A stretch of 64,000 bases of DNA, from assembly GCA_003265435.1 (NCBI GenBank), contig NOXC01000003.1:62001-126000 (forward strand). Direction: 5' to 3'. Shown one piece after another: positions 18,015 to 27,504 of this stretch (positions are counted from its first letter, which is position 1; each line of letters begins with the position of its first letter). Under the pieces are notes generated by a model. That model was not told the DNA's origin, did not search any database, and saw nothing but the letters and a program-made list of their open reading frames with translations. The stretch is from Cellvibrionaceae bacterium AOL6. GTDB lineage: Bacteria; Pseudomonadota; Gammaproteobacteria; Pseudomonadales; Cellvibrionaceae. Both the position numbers and the translations under genes were made by a program.

Positions 18015-20333
18015 TTAGTGGTTGCGGTTTTTGCGCAGACCGGAGACGATGGTCTCGAGTGCGCGGTCAAACAGCATACTGTTGTCGAGGGGACGCAGGG
18101 CGTTGCGCTTAACGAGCAGCGCGAGATCATCGCGCGTTTTTTCGGCTACTTTCATGCCATTGCGGTTGACGAAAATGTATTTGCCGGTCGGTTTAATGAA
18201 CGCCGCCAGGCGGCAACGTACCATTTCGCCACCTTCGCCTTGCATATCGAACCACGCACCTTGCACAAAGTTATCTACCTGCTGCAGGTGATGCGCTTCA
18301 GGTAGGTCCTCTGCTTCGCTCTCCGCTTCGGCTTCACTTACACGCGCATCCACCATTGCGGACTCGCTGTAAGGCTGCAAGCCTTCTACGGTGATGTCTT
18401 CTACCGGCGCGCCGGCAGACACGTGGTCTGGCGTGGCCGCCTCGTCTTCGTTCGCTGTGGGGGCTTCGGCTTCTACCGCTGCTTCCTGCTGTTCACGACG
18501 CAATACAGGCGACTTACCCCGAATACAGCTCAAATGCACTTCTTCAAGTGACTTGAACAGGCTGGACATTTCGAACGGGTTGTAGCTGATCGTATCGAGC
18601 CCGGCACGAATCTTTTTAATCAAAATCGGTACGGCTTTGATCAGCTTCTGACGCTGCTCGGTCGAGCGCGGTTGCTGCACGCTCCAAACGAGCTCATCCA
18701 AGGTGCGCAGCATGTTGCGCCACTCTTTGGATTCGTAACCATGCTTGAGCGCCGTGACAAACAGCACGTTGCTCCACGCATCGTGAATCAGCTTGTTTAC
18801 GGACTCAGGCAGAATCAGTTCCTGCGTGCGCACCTCTATCTCAAGTGCGACTGTGGTTCTGGCGACCTCGGCTTTCGCCTTACCGTCTTCCGCATCCACG
18901 GTACGACGCTCGAGAATCGCAACACGCTTGCGCTCCTTCTCGAGGAAGGCGGTAAAGTCCGCGAGCAAGTCGTTGAAGATACTGACATCGGTGTCAAAAT
19001 CATTAATCAGGGTACGCACGACCTGATCCATCTTGCGGTACAGCGGGTCGCGATCGGTATTGTTCACATCGCCCTGCCAACCCACACCCGCAGTGGCCAT
19101 CTCATTCAGGAGCTTGCGCGCGACATGCCCTTTTTTGGTAAAAAAGGTCTTGTCCGCCAACGCCACCTTGATGATCGGAATCTGCATGCGGCTGATCAGG
19201 GTTTTCATCGCTGGGGGCAAATTGCGATCTTCCAGGATGAAGTCGAACAACATATTCACCAGGTTCATCACCTGGTCTTCGACGCGCCCGACTTTTGCAC
19301 CAGAGTTACGTGCGCGAAGCTGCGAGACAATCGCACGCACATCCGAGCCGCGCTGCACCACCCCTTGCTTCAAGGGCACTTTCTGCGCTGCATTCAGCAT
19401 TTGAACGAAATGGCTGGACGCCAGGCTGGACTCGTCGACCAAGACTTCGTCCTCAGAAAGCATCTGCTCTCCGAATAGATTCGTTAACGCCGCTACGATT
19501 TCCGGGCTGACCTGAGCGCTCGCAGGCGCGACTTCCGCCGCGGACGCATCGTCAGTTCTGCGATCTGAGGCTCGACGATCCGTCGCTCGGCGACGTGGGT
19601 GCGATTCGGACGCCGCCTGACGACTGGGCAGAGAAGGCATCACGTTGTTTTCAATCAGTACATCATTCACTTGGCGATACACATCACCAAGGCTGGCAAT
19701 CACGACCTTATCAAAGAGGCGGAAAAGCACCAGTTTGGCCTTGATACTGACGTCCAGCTTCTTAATTTCCGCCATAAAGGCGGCGCAAATCACATCGGGG
19801 CCAACAGGGTTGTTCTTCTGATACACCTTGACGGGCACCAGGCTGTCCAGGCGCAACGAAAGGTATTGAATGGCCTCGCCAAATTCAGAGTTGGCGCGGG
19901 CTACGGAAGAGTCGACTGCGACGAGCGCTTCGAGATCGTCGTCGTGAACGAGTGACAGTGCATCGGCTTTGAGGGTGTCATACACGTCCTCAGAGCTCGC
20001 TTGCCCCTCAGGCTGGACGAGCGCGCCGAAGGCCTCGTCAAGCGCGGTCATAAAATGTGTCTCAATGCTGTGGCGGCGCACGCGCACTTCACGCATCGAG
20101 TCAAAATACAGGTTTTGCTCCTCGTTGGAAGCGGCTTTATCAGCGAGATCAAAGAGGGAGTCATCAGCGCGCTCGAAATACTGCTTCATACGCCCCATAA
20201 ACAGGCGCTGGCAGGTCTCGCGCACGGACTGGACCGCACCGGGTAGGCGCGCAAGACGGGCGCGCGTCATTCGCTCGCCATCCTGTTCCAGATGTACAAC
20301 TTTACGGCCAATTGTTTCGACCTTGTTGGGCAC
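18015..20333 (-). CDS. DUF1631 domain-containing protein
   Basis: A 772-residue cytoplasmic protein of the DUF1631 family, sometimes mislabelled thymidine phosphorylase. It has long helical stretches, an acidic low-complexity part (about residues 630-690), and a C-terminal PilZ-like strand region (QGAWFDMQGEGGEMVRCRLA, then KYIFVNRNGMKVAEK). GTG 20333 is chosen because GAGGAGG lies 5 bases upstream; an in-frame ATG at 20381 has GGAG directly abutting it, which is too close. The gene lies between ampD and nadC, as in Pseudomonas (next to the pil cluster). Its biochemical role is not established. Confidence 0.82.
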   Translation of the reverse strand: MPNKVETIGRKVVHLEQDGERMTRARLARLPGAVQSVRETCQRLFMGRMKQYFERADDSLFDLADKAASNEEQNLYFDSMREVRVRRHSIETHFMTALDEAFGALVQPEGQASSEDVYDTLKADALSLVHDDDLEALVAVDSSVARANSEFGEAIQYLSLRLDSLVPVKVYQKNNPVGPDVICAAFMAEIKKLDVSIKAKLVLFRLFDKVVIASLGDVYRQVNDVLIENNVMPSLPSRQAASESHPRRRATDRRASDRRTDDASAAEVAPASAQVSPEIVAALTNLFGEQMLSEDEVLVDESSLASSHFVQMLNAAQKVPLKQGVVQRGSDVRAIVSQLRARNSGAKVGRVEDQVMNLVNMLFDFILEDRNLPPAMKTLISRMQIPIIKVALADKTFFTKKGHVARKLLNEMATAGVGWQGDVNNTDRDPLYRKMDQVVRTLINDFDTDVSIFNDLLADFTAFLEKERKRVAILERRTVDAEDGKAKAEVARTTVALEIEVRTQELILPESVNKLIHDAWSNVLFVTALKHGYESKEWRNMLRTLDELVWSVQQPRSTEQRQKLIKAVPILIKKIRAGLDTISYNPFEMSSLFKSLEEVHLSCIRGKSPVLRREQQEAAVEAEAPTANEDEAATPDHVSAGAPVEDITVEGLQPYSESAMVDARVSEAEAESEAEDLPEAHHLQQVDNFVQGAWFDMQGEGGEMVRCRLAAFIKPTGKYIFVNRNGMKVAEKTRDDLALLVKRNALRPLDNSMLFDRALETIVSGLRKNRNH

Positions 20334-20631
20334 TTCAGCCTCCTCGGTATCAGCGGCTACAGTGGTGAAAACGCAATACATCTCCTATCGACAACGTGAC
20401 CTTTCCATAAGAATGCGTGTTGTAGCGACAAGTATAGAATTTGTGTTTGGCGTGTGAAGCTACAAAATCTCCGTTTCGCGAACGCGATCACCAATTTCAT
20501 CACAAAGCGTGAACTGCTTATTATTTTAGTTAATAACAAGGTACCAGACATAGATGCATTGGTTCTGGGCAGCGCGTGCCCCCTCTGATACAGTTATAAC
20601 AACCCCTCTCATGATGAACTAAGCGCAATAA

Positions 20632-21153
20632 ATGAGCTCGAACCAAGCACCCGAGACCCGATTTGGCCGCGGCATGCTCAGCATCTTCTGGCTGCTGGTG
20701 CTCGGCGCCCTCTTTTTAGCCTTTACACGCTGGGAGGGTAAGCAACTCAACCCAAATCAGAATGTTCACACCGAGAGTGATGGAAAGTCTCGCCGTGTCA
20801 GCCTTGAGCGCAACCGATATGGACACTATGTCACGGTTGGTCGAGTCAACGGCCAGCATGTTGTGTTCATGCTCGACACCGGCGCCACGATGGTGGCGGT
20901 GCCAGCGGGCGTCGCCGAGCAGCTCGGTCTCGAAGCGGGCCCAGCCTACCAGGTTCAAACAGCTAATGGCCTTGCCCGCGCCTACGCCACTACCTTAGAG
21001 AGCGTCAGCATCGGCAACATCGTGCTGCATGATGTGCGGGCCGCCATCACCCCCGGCATGCAGGGTGAGCAGATTCTCCTGGGCATGAGCGTGCTCAAAG
21101 AGCTGGACTTCAACCAGCGCGGCAATACACTTACCCTCGAACAACACTTATAG
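20632..21153 (+). CDS. Retropepsin-like aspartic protease, membrane anchored
   Basis: A 173-residue protein of the clan AA aspartic protease type (TIGR02281-like). One membrane helix (about 14-32, LSIFWLLVLGALFLAF) precedes a single pepsin-like lobe. The catalytic Asp82 lies in FMLDTGATMVAVPAG, and GEQILLGMSVLKELDF is the conserved end motif. Like retroviral proteases it should work as a dimer, here probably in the periplasm. nadC starts 10 bp downstream. The 298-base gap upstream (20334-20631) to the divergent DUF1631 gene shows no gene. Confidence 0.88.
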   Translation: MSSNQAPETRFGRGMLSIFWLLVLGALFLAFTRWEGKQLNPNQNVHTESDGKSRRVSLERNRYGHYVTVGRVNGQHVVFMLDTGATMVAVPAGVAEQLGLEAGPAYQVQTANGLARAYATTLESVSIGNIVLHDVRAAITPGMQGEQILLGMSVLKELDFNQRGNTLTLEQHL

Positions 21154-21163
21154 AACGGCCACC

Positions 21164-22006
21164 ATGACCTTTGACCTGAGCCTTCACCGCGGTACCGTGT
21201 ACCGCAACGTTGCCGATGCCTTGGCAGAAGACGTTGGCAGCGGCGATATCACGGCGCAATTGATCGCCGCCGAGACCGACTGTGACGCAAGCATCATCAC
21301 CCGAGAAGAGTGTGTCGTCTGCGGCATTCCGTGGGCTGATGAGACTTTTCGACAACTCGACAGTAAAGTCCACATCGACTGGCAAGTGCGCGACGGCGCC
21401 CGCATTGAAGCGGGCGCGACGCTCGCACGCCTGAACGGACCTGCGAGAGCGCTGCTTACCGGTGAGCGTGTTGCGCTGAATTTCCTGCAAACGCTGAGCG
21501 GCACAGCCACCCTTGCTCGACGCTATGCGGACACCCTGAACAGCCAGAACATCCGCATACTTGATACCCGCAAAACTTTGCCCGGCCTGCGCATCGCACA
21601 GAAATATGCCGTAGCCACTGGCGGCTGCCACAATCACCGGGTCGGTTTGTATGACGCTTTCCTAATCAAAGAAAACCACATCGCCGCCTGTGGCGGCATC
21701 TCCGCCGCCATTCAAAAAGCACGCAGTATCGCGCCGGGCAAACCGGTAGAAGTTGAAACGGAAACGGTAGCCGAATTAAAAGAAGCGATTCACGCCGGTG
21801 CCGACATCGCGATGCTCGACAACTTTAGTTCCAGCATGTTGGAAGAGGCGATGGGGCTGGACAGAAAGGATACGAAATTTGAGCTATCAGGAAATCTGAG
21901 TTTGGAGAATTTGCACACGATCCGCAACTTGAAGATTGATTACTGCTCGTTTGGCGCGCTGACGAAGCATGTTCGGGCGGTGGATTTGTCTATGAGGGTG
22001 AAATAA
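21164..22006 (+). CDS. nadC: Nicotinate-nucleotide pyrophosphorylase (carboxylating)
   Basis: A 280-residue quinolinate phosphoribosyltransferase that makes nicotinate mononucleotide in de novo NAD synthesis. Family landmarks include EDVGSGDITAQLI, LDTRKTLPGLRIAQKYAVATGGCHNHR, DAFLIKENHI and the barrel motif VETETVAELKEA. Location beside pilA and the DUF1631 gene is the Pseudomonas arrangement. Confidence 0.96.
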   Translation: MTFDLSLHRGTVYRNVADALAEDVGSGDITAQLIAAETDCDASIITREECVVCGIPWADETFRQLDSKVHIDWQVRDGARIEAGATLARLNGPARALLTGERVALNFLQTLSGTATLARRYADTLNSQNIRILDTRKTLPGLRIAQKYAVATGGCHNHRVGLYDAFLIKENHIAACGGISAAIQKARSIAPGKPVEVETETVAELKEAIHAGADIAMLDNFSSSMLEEAMGLDRKDTKFELSGNLSLENLHTIRNLKIDYCSFGALTKHVRAVDLSMRVK

Positions 22007-22026
22007 AAAACCCCGCATTCGCGGGG
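22003..22026 (-). terminator. Rho-independent terminator of pilA
   Basis: On the minus strand a GCGGGG...CCCCGC-type stem (22011-22016 with 22021-22026, 4-base loop) is followed by six T and ATTT. It is 25 bp after the pilA stop and nearly touches the nadC stop, so it mainly serves pilA. Confidence 0.9.
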
Positions 22027-22051
22027 CTCTATAGAGATCTCAGCGTCGATT

Positions 22052-22534
22052 TTAGCAAGCTGGCGGCTGGGCCACTGCCTGACGACAAGAAGCAGGGAAG
22101 TACTTACCTTCCGCTGGCTGAGTGATACCGCAAACCCATTTAACACCTGCGGGGCAAGCTCGAGAAGAGAATGTGACATCCGATGTAGCTCCCGTAACGC
22201 CAAGCGCAGCCCAATCTGGAGTAACAGTAATACTTCCTTGAGTCCCGTCATCTTGTGGGGCAACCACAGCTACGCCAGCAATGAACTGCGTATTTTCAAT
22301 GGCAGTCGTGTCAATACCTGAACCAACGTCTGTACACTGAGACATTTGGTTAGCCGTCGTCATACATTCGGTTTGACTATTCTTCATAGCAGCCAGCTGA
22401 GCCATGATTTCGCTGACTTTAGCGCGAGTGGTGTAATCCTGGTACGCAGGAAGCGCGACCGCTGCCAAAATACCGATAATGGCAACAACGATCATTAATT
22501 CGATAAGGGTAAAACCTGACTGTGAGTTTCGCAT
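22052..22534 (-). CDS. pilA: Type IV major pilin
   Basis: A 160-residue type IVa prepilin. The short leader MRNSQSG is cut by PilD before [27 protein letters not shown], the N-terminal assembly helix with the conserved Glu5. The globular part has six cysteines (in QTEC, SQC, RAC, WVC, ASC and the C-terminal PAC), more than the usual C-terminal pair. It is divergent from pilB and has its own sigma-54 promoter and terminator. Confidence 0.93.
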   Translation of the reverse strand: MRNSQSGFTLIELMIVVAIIGILAAVALPAYQDYTTRAKVSEIMAQLAAMKNSQTECMTTANQMSQCTDVGSGIDTTAIENTQFIAGVAVVAPQDDGTQGSITVTPDWAALGVTGATSDVTFSSRACPAGVKWVCGITQPAEGKYFPASCRQAVAQPPAC

Positions 22535-22583
22535 TCTATTAATTCCTCAATGATTAGGGGGTAAACAAACTCGAGAAGGTAAA

Positions 22584-22600
22584 AGCGATTAGCGTACCAA
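22584..22600 (-). promoter_or_regulatory. Sigma-54 promoter of pilA
   Basis: On the minus strand TTGGTACGCTAATCGCT matches the RpoN pattern YTGGCACGRNNNTTGCW at 14 of 17 positions, with the essential GG and GC exactly 10 bases apart. The start would be near 22573, 39 bases before ATG. Pseudomonas pilA is likewise RpoN- and PilR-dependent. Confidence 0.75.
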
Positions 22601-22860
22601 AATAAAAAAACCTTTAATTTCATAACCTTAACTGAAAATCACAGACACACTTTCCAAAATTGCGCCCACCGAAATGACGAAAAATGTCACCCAATGTCGG
22701 GCTTTGACACCACCATCGTGTACGCACCCCGCTGTCACCCTGCCGCGAAGCGCCAAACTTAATCCAAATTGATCACACTTCTCTGTAGAGACAGGTATAA
22801 CAACGGATTTTCAGTTACACTTTGTTTCTAATGATTCAATTAAATGAGTGGTAGAGCATC
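22601..22860. other. pilA-pilB divergent regulatory region
   Basis: Part of the 326-base gap between pilA and pilB. No gene is seen. Minus-strand TGTC and inverted GACA motifs (for example GTGTCAAAGCCCGACA near 22703-22718) are candidates for PilR binding sites upstream of the sigma-54 promoter. A TATAAC at 22795-22800 may serve pilB. Confidence 0.5.
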
Positions 22861-24570
22861 ATGGCATTGAGTGGCCTGGCAAGAAGACTGGTCCGGGATG
22901 AGTTAATCAGCGAAGAGAGCGTTGTAACGGCCATCGAGTCGGCCAAGCGGGAACGCGTTCCCCTTCCCATCTTTCTTGCGAGCAGTGGACAGATTAGCGG
23001 GATCAGCATCGCTAAATCCGCATCGGAAGAGTTTGGCACGCCACTGTTTGACTTGAACGTGCTTCAACGCGAGGCCTACCCTCAGGGCGTCGTAGACCAG
23101 AAACTCATCCAGAAACACCATGCACTGCCCATTTTCAAAAGGGGCAACCGGCTCTATGTCGGTGTGTCTGACCCCACCAACCTTCATGCGCTTGACGAAA
23201 TCAAGTTCAATACGGGCCTCAGCACCGAAGCGCTCCTAGTAGAAGCCGACAAGTTACAACAGGCCATAGAAAGCTACCTCTCCGCCGAGGAGGATTCGCT
23301 CGGCGACGCGCTTGGAGGCCTGGACGAAGACGAACTTGACGGCCTCGACATCGAAGCGGTGGATGAAGAAGGCGGCGGCGGCGACGAAGGCAGCGGAGAG
23401 GACGAAGCGCCCATCGTCCGCTTTGTCAATAAAGTCCTGCTTGATGCGATTAAAGGCGGCGCGTCGGATATTCACTTTGAGCCCTACGAAAAAGTCTATC
23501 GCGTTCGCTTCCGTACCGACGGTATCTTGCAGGAAGTGGCGCGACCACCGATTAATTTAGGTTCTCGTCTCGCCGCCCGCTTGAAGGTCATGTCTAGAAT
23601 GGACATTTCCGAGCGGCGGGTACCGCAGGATGGCCGGATCAAGATGAAAATCACCAAAACCCGCGCCATCGATTTCCGGGTTAACACGTTGCCCACGCTC
23701 TTCGGAGAAAAAGTGGTGCTACGGATTCTCGACCCATCGAGTGCGAAACTCGGTATTGACGCGCTGGGCTATGAAGACTTCCAGAAAAAAATGTTCATGG
23801 ATGCACTAGAGCAGCCACAGGGTATGATTCTGGTAACGGGGCCAACCGGCTCAGGTAAAACCGTTTCCCTGTACACTGGCTTGAACATCCTCAACACCAC
23901 CGAGAGAAACATCTCGACCGCGGAGGATCCCGTCGAAATCAACCTCGAAGGGATCAACCAGGTTAACGTCAGTAACAAGGTCGGCCTCTCATTTGCGGAA
24001 GCCTTGCGCTCGTTCCTGCGTCAGGATCCAGACATTGTCATGGTGGGCGAGATTCGTGACTTGGAAACGGCTGAAATTGCCATCAAAGCCGCGCAAACCG
24101 GCCACCTTGTACTCTCCACCCTACACACGAATAGCGCGCCCGAAACGCTGACGCGACTCCTGAATATGGGTGTACCCACCTTCAACGTTGCCACTACGGT
24201 CAGTCTGATCATCGCCCAGCGTCTGGCACGGCGTCTGTGCTCCGAATGCAAGGAGCCCATCACCCTTCCAGATGAAGTGTTGAGGGAAGAAGGTTTTGAC
24301 GAAATCGGCATTCCGAAAGAAGAAATGACGATATTTCAGCCAAAAGGTTGCTCAAAATGTAATAAAGGCTATAAAGGAAGAGTCGGGGTATATGAAGTCG
24401 TTCGCATCACACCCGAAATTTCCCGGATTATAATGGGAGGTGGAAATGCGATTGAAATTGCTGACGCGGCGAAAGCGGCCGGCTTTTTTGACCTGAGAAC
24501 TGCTGCTCTGCGCAAAACCGCCTTTGGCGTAACCAGTCTGGCAGAGGCGAACCGAGTAACCAAGGACTAG
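22861..24570 (+). CDS. pilB: Type IV pilus assembly ATPase PilB
   Basis: A 569-residue hexameric ATPase that powers pilus extension. The N-terminal MshEN domain (about 1-150) is followed by an acidic, Gly-rich linker and the GspE-type core. Walker A is GPTGSGKTVS, the Asp box includes SDIHFEPY, and the His box region is TGHLVLSTLHTNSAPETL. The tetracysteine zinc site is CSECKE and CSKCNKG. pilC and pilD follow in the same direction. Confidence 0.96.
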   Translation: MALSGLARRLVRDELISEESVVTAIESAKRERVPLPIFLASSGQISGISIAKSASEEFGTPLFDLNVLQREAYPQGVVDQKLIQKHHALPIFKRGNRLYVGVSDPTNLHALDEIKFNTGLSTEALLVEADKLQQAIESYLSAEEDSLGDALGGLDEDELDGLDIEAVDEEGGGGDEGSGEDEAPIVRFVNKVLLDAIKGGASDIHFEPYEKVYRVRFRTDGILQEVARPPINLGSRLAARLKVMSRMDISERRVPQDGRIKMKITKTRAIDFRVNTLPTLFGEKVVLRILDPSSAKLGIDALGYEDFQKKMFMDALEQPQGMILVTGPTGSGKTVSLYTGLNILNTTERNISTAEDPVEINLEGINQVNVSNKVGLSFAEALRSFLRQDPDIVMVGEIRDLETAEIAIKAAQTGHLVLSTLHTNSAPETLTRLLNMGVPTFNVATTVSLIIAQRLARRLCSECKEPITLPDEVLREEGFDEIGIPKEEMTIFQPKGCSKCNKGYKGRVGVYEVVRITPEISRIIMGGGNAIEIADAAKAAGFFDLRTAALRKTAFGVTSLAEANRVTKD

Positions 24571-24578
24571 TCTAGAAA

Positions 24579-25793
24579 ATGGCAACCACCGTCAATCAAG
24601 TTTACGTATACAAGGGACTAGACAAGAAAGGCGCCAAGGTAGAAGGCGAAGTCACGAGCAGCAGCCCCTCGTTGGCTAAAGCCCAGTTGATCAAACAAGG
24701 CATTCGCACCAAAAACATCAAGAAAAAGCCCAAACCGCTTTTCGGTGGCAAGGGCAAAGCCGTCAAGCCACTCGACATTGCGCTTTTCACTCGACAAATG
24801 GCGACGATGATGAAAGCGGGCGTCCCCCTTGTGCAGAGCTTTGAGATTGTTGCGGGCGGCACCGAAAAGCCACAGCTCGCTAGCCTGGTCAGAACCATCA
24901 AAGACGAAGTCGCCTCGGGCACCGGCTTTGCCACCGCGCTGAGAAAACACCCCAAATACTTTGATGATTTATTTTGTAACCTGGTGGAATCCGGCGAGCA
25001 ATCGGGCGCGCTCGAAACCATGCTTGACCGTATCGCGACCTATAAAGAGAAAACGGAACAGCTGAAAGCCAAAATCAAAAAAGCGATGACCTACCCCATT
25101 GCAGTGATGGTCGTGGCTATCGTTGTGACGGGTATTCTGCTCGTTAAAGTTGTGCCTCAGTTTGCAGAAACGTTCTCCAGCTTCGGCGCCGACTTACCGG
25201 CATTTACCTTGTTTGTCCTTGGTTTGTCCGAGTGGGCGCAGGCCCATTGGTTTAAAGTGCTCATTGGGATAGGTGTTGGTATTTTTGCTTTCTCCAAAGC
25301 GAAAGAGAAAAGTTTGGCCTTTCGTATAGCCTTGGACAGACTCACCTTACGTTTGCCGATCGTGGGCGTCATCGTTTACCAGTCCATCATAGCAAGATAC
25401 GCCCGAACCCTTTCGACGACCTTCGCCGCTGGTGTACCGCTGATCGAAGCGCTGACCTCGGTCGCGGGCGCTACAGGGAATTACATTTACGAACAGGCGG
25501 TGTTGCGAATCCGCGACGAAGTCTCCACCGGTACGCAGCTTAACGTCGCCATGGACAAGACAAAACTCTTCCCTCCGATGGCCGTCCAAATGACCACCAT
25601 CGGTGAAGAGTCCGGTGCACTCGACGACATGCTCGACAAAGCCGCAAATTACTACGAAGAACAGGTAGACAACCTTGTCGACAACCTGACCACCCTCCTC
25701 GAACCGATGATCATGTCTGTGCTCGGTATCTTGGTGGGCGGCCTTATGATCGCGATGTACCTTCCCATCTTCCAAATCGGTCAGGCGGTCTAA
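24579..25793 (+). CDS. pilC: Type IV pilus inner-membrane platform protein PilC
   Basis: A 404-residue polytopic inner membrane protein with two GspF domains. Each carries the repeated pattern FTRQMATMMKAGVPLVQSFE and YARTLSTTFAAGVPLIEAL, with membrane helices near 175-195, 225-245 and at the C-terminus. It couples PilB to pilus assembly. It starts 8 bp after the pilB stop. Confidence 0.95.
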   Translation: MATTVNQVYVYKGLDKKGAKVEGEVTSSSPSLAKAQLIKQGIRTKNIKKKPKPLFGGKGKAVKPLDIALFTRQMATMMKAGVPLVQSFEIVAGGTEKPQLASLVRTIKDEVASGTGFATALRKHPKYFDDLFCNLVESGEQSGALETMLDRIATYKEKTEQLKAKIKKAMTYPIAVMVVAIVVTGILLVKVVPQFAETFSSFGADLPAFTLFVLGLSEWAQAHWFKVLIGIGVGIFAFSKAKEKSLAFRIALDRLTLRLPIVGVIVYQSIIARYARTLSTTFAAGVPLIEALTSVAGATGNYIYEQAVLRIRDEVSTGTQLNVAMDKTKLFPPMAVQMTTIGEESGALDDMLDKAANYYEEQVDNLVDNLTTLLEPMIMSVLGILVGGLMIAMYLPIFQIGQAV

Positions 25794-25801
25794 TCCCCCT
25801 T

Positions 25802-26671
25802 ATGCTCACCTACCTCACCCTCACAGCAGGCCTATTTGGCCTGCTGGTCGGCAGTTTTTTGAATGTTGTGATCTACCGCGTGCCCATCGTCCTGATGCGG
25901 GGCTGGCGTCGTGAATGCAAGGAGTTTCTGGCTGAGGACAGCGGGGTTCAATTTCCGGAAGAGAGCAAGGACGAGGCGGCGTTCAATATTGCCTTTCCCC
26001 GCTCGCATTGCCCTAGCTGCAAAAAGTTGGTGCCCGCCTGGTGCAACATTCCGATTCTGAGCTATCTGATACTCAAAGGACGCTGCCTGCACTGCAAGGT
26101 CAAGATCAGCCTGCGCTACCCCTTTGTTGAGCTATTGACCGGCATCGCGACGGCGTTCGTGGTGTATCAGTACGGCCTGACCATTGAAGCTGCAGCCGTG
26201 CTGGTGTTTACCTGGACACTGATCAGCTTGACCTGGATCGATATCGATCACCAGCTGCTGCCCGATTCGATGACACTGCCTTTGATGTGGCTCGGCCTGT
26301 TGTTGAACGCGCAGGGCATGTTCACGGATATTCACAGTGCCCTTTATGGCGCCATTGTGGGTTATTTGAGCTTGTGGAGCGTGTACTGGCTGTTCAAGCT
26401 GCTGACCGGCAAGGAAGGCATGGGCTTTGGCGACTTTAAATTGCTCGCCGCGTTGGGCGCGTGGGTGGGCTGGCAACATCTGCCGGCCATTATTGTGCTG
26501 TCCTCTCTGGTGGGAGCGGTGCTCGGCACGCTCAATATCGTGCTCTCGGGCCAGGACAAAAACAAACCGATCCCCTTCGGGCCCTATTTGGCCATTGCGG
26601 GTTGGATCGCGTTTTTCTGGGGCGAAGCCCTGCTGAATCATTACCTTCAGTTCTTGAACCCCACCGTCTGA
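25802..26671 (+). CDS. pilD: Prepilin peptidase and N-methyltransferase PilD
   Basis: A 289-residue membrane protein that cleaves type IV prepilin leaders and methylates the new N-terminus. The cytoplasmic zinc-binding loop has CPSCKKLVPAWCNIPILSYL and CLHCK. The aspartyl protease residues lie in WIDIDHQLLPD and GFGDFKLLAA. About eight membrane helices. The stop overlaps the coaE start as TGATG. Confidence 0.96.
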   Translation: MLTYLTLTAGLFGLLVGSFLNVVIYRVPIVLMRGWRRECKEFLAEDSGVQFPEESKDEAAFNIAFPRSHCPSCKKLVPAWCNIPILSYLILKGRCLHCKVKISLRYPFVELLTGIATAFVVYQYGLTIEAAAVLVFTWTLISLTWIDIDHQLLPDSMTLPLMWLGLLLNAQGMFTDIHSALYGAIVGYLSLWSVYWLFKLLTGKEGMGFGDFKLLAALGAWVGWQHLPAIIVLSSLVGAVLGTLNIVLSGQDKNKPIPFGPYLAIAGWIAFFWGEALLNHYLQFLNPTV

Positions 26672-27276
26672 TGCTGCGCATCGGCCTCACAGGCGGTATC
26701 GGCGCAGGCAAGACCACCGTCAGTGATATGTTTGCCGCGCTTGGTGTCACGATCGTGGACGCCGACGTCATCTCTCGAGAAGTCGTCGCGGTGGGCAGCC
26801 CAGCCCTGCTTACCATCGCCAAGCATTTTGGCGAGGGAATACTGCTCGAGTCCGGGGAGCTGGATCGCGCGCAAATGCGCACGCGAATTTTCAAGGATGC
26901 CGACGCCAAGCAATGGCTTGAGCAGTTGCTGCACCCTCTGATTCGCCAGGAAACGCTCTCTCAGCTCGATCACGCCGCAGGGGCCTATGTCATCCTCTCT
27001 TCCCCTCTGCTCCTGGAAACAGACCAACACAGGCTCGTAGACCGCATCGTGGTGGTCGATATCCCAGAAACACTGCAGCTCGAGCGCGCCAGCGCGCGAG
27101 ACAAGAACAAACGGGATCAGATTCAGGCCATCATCGACCAACAGATCCCGCGCAGGCAGCGACTTGCGCGCGCCGACGATGTTATAGACAACAGTCTCTC
27201 GCTTGAGGCCACCCGCACGAGTGTGGAACAATTGCATGCCCATTACACGCATTTGGCTGATTCATTACACGCATGA
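26671..27276 (+). CDS. coaE: Dephospho-CoA kinase
   Basis: A 201-residue kinase for the last step of coenzyme A synthesis. P-loop [21 protein letters not shown] is at residues 5-25, and [10 protein letters not shown] follows. ATG 26671 overlaps the pilD stop and gives the normal start (MLRIGLTGG). The open frame extends to 26461 inside pilD and is not used. yacG overlaps by 4 bases. Confidence 0.96.
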   Translation: MLRIGLTGGIGAGKTTVSDMFAALGVTIVDADVISREVVAVGSPALLTIAKHFGEGILLESGELDRAQMRTRIFKDADAKQWLEQLLHPLIRQETLSQLDHAAGAYVILSSPLLLETDQHRLVDRIVVVDIPETLQLERASARDKNKRDQIQAIIDQQIPRRQRLARADDVIDNSLSLEATRTSVEQLHAHYTHLADSLHA

Positions 27277-27461
27277 CCGTTAAAACCGTTTCCGTTCCCT
27301 GCCCCACCTGTAAAAAGCCTGTACTGATGACGGACGAGTTTCCGGAACGACCGTTTTGCAGTAAGCGCTGCAAAGACATCGACTTCGGAGGCTGGGCGGC
27401 TGAGGAATTCAGTATTGCGGGTGGCGATGAAGAAGAGGACACCTGGTCCGAAGAGCTATAG
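27273..27461 (+). CDS. yacG: DNA gyrase inhibitor YacG
   Basis: A 62-residue zinc protein with four cysteines (CPTCKK and CSKRCKD) and an acidic C-terminal tail ([10 protein letters not shown]). YacG binds GyrB and inhibits gyrase in E. coli. The start overlaps the coaE stop as ATGA. Confidence 0.93.
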   Translation: MTVKTVSVPCPTCKKPVLMTDEFPERPFCSKRCKDIDFGGWAAEEFSIAGGDEEEDTWSEEL

Positions 27462-27470
27462 CCCAAGTCG

Positions 27471-27504
27471 CTAAGCCGAGCCGTAGCGCTACGAAGCCGC
27501 TTAG
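27471..27504. terminator. Inverted repeat between yacG and mutT
   Basis: CTAAGC...GCTTAG outer arms and a central CGTAGCGCTACG palindrome form a 34-base hairpin between the two convergent genes; it overlaps the mutT stop. It has no clear T-run. Probably a bidirectional transcription end. Confidence 0.5.

Noticed and set aside
18672-19478. 268-residue plus-strand frame inside the DUF1631 gene
   Set aside because: Antisense shadow with no start signal or family pattern.
23161-23180. GTCTGACCCC inside pilB as a further repeat copy
   Set aside because: It lacks the palindromic partner and lies inside a conserved coding region.
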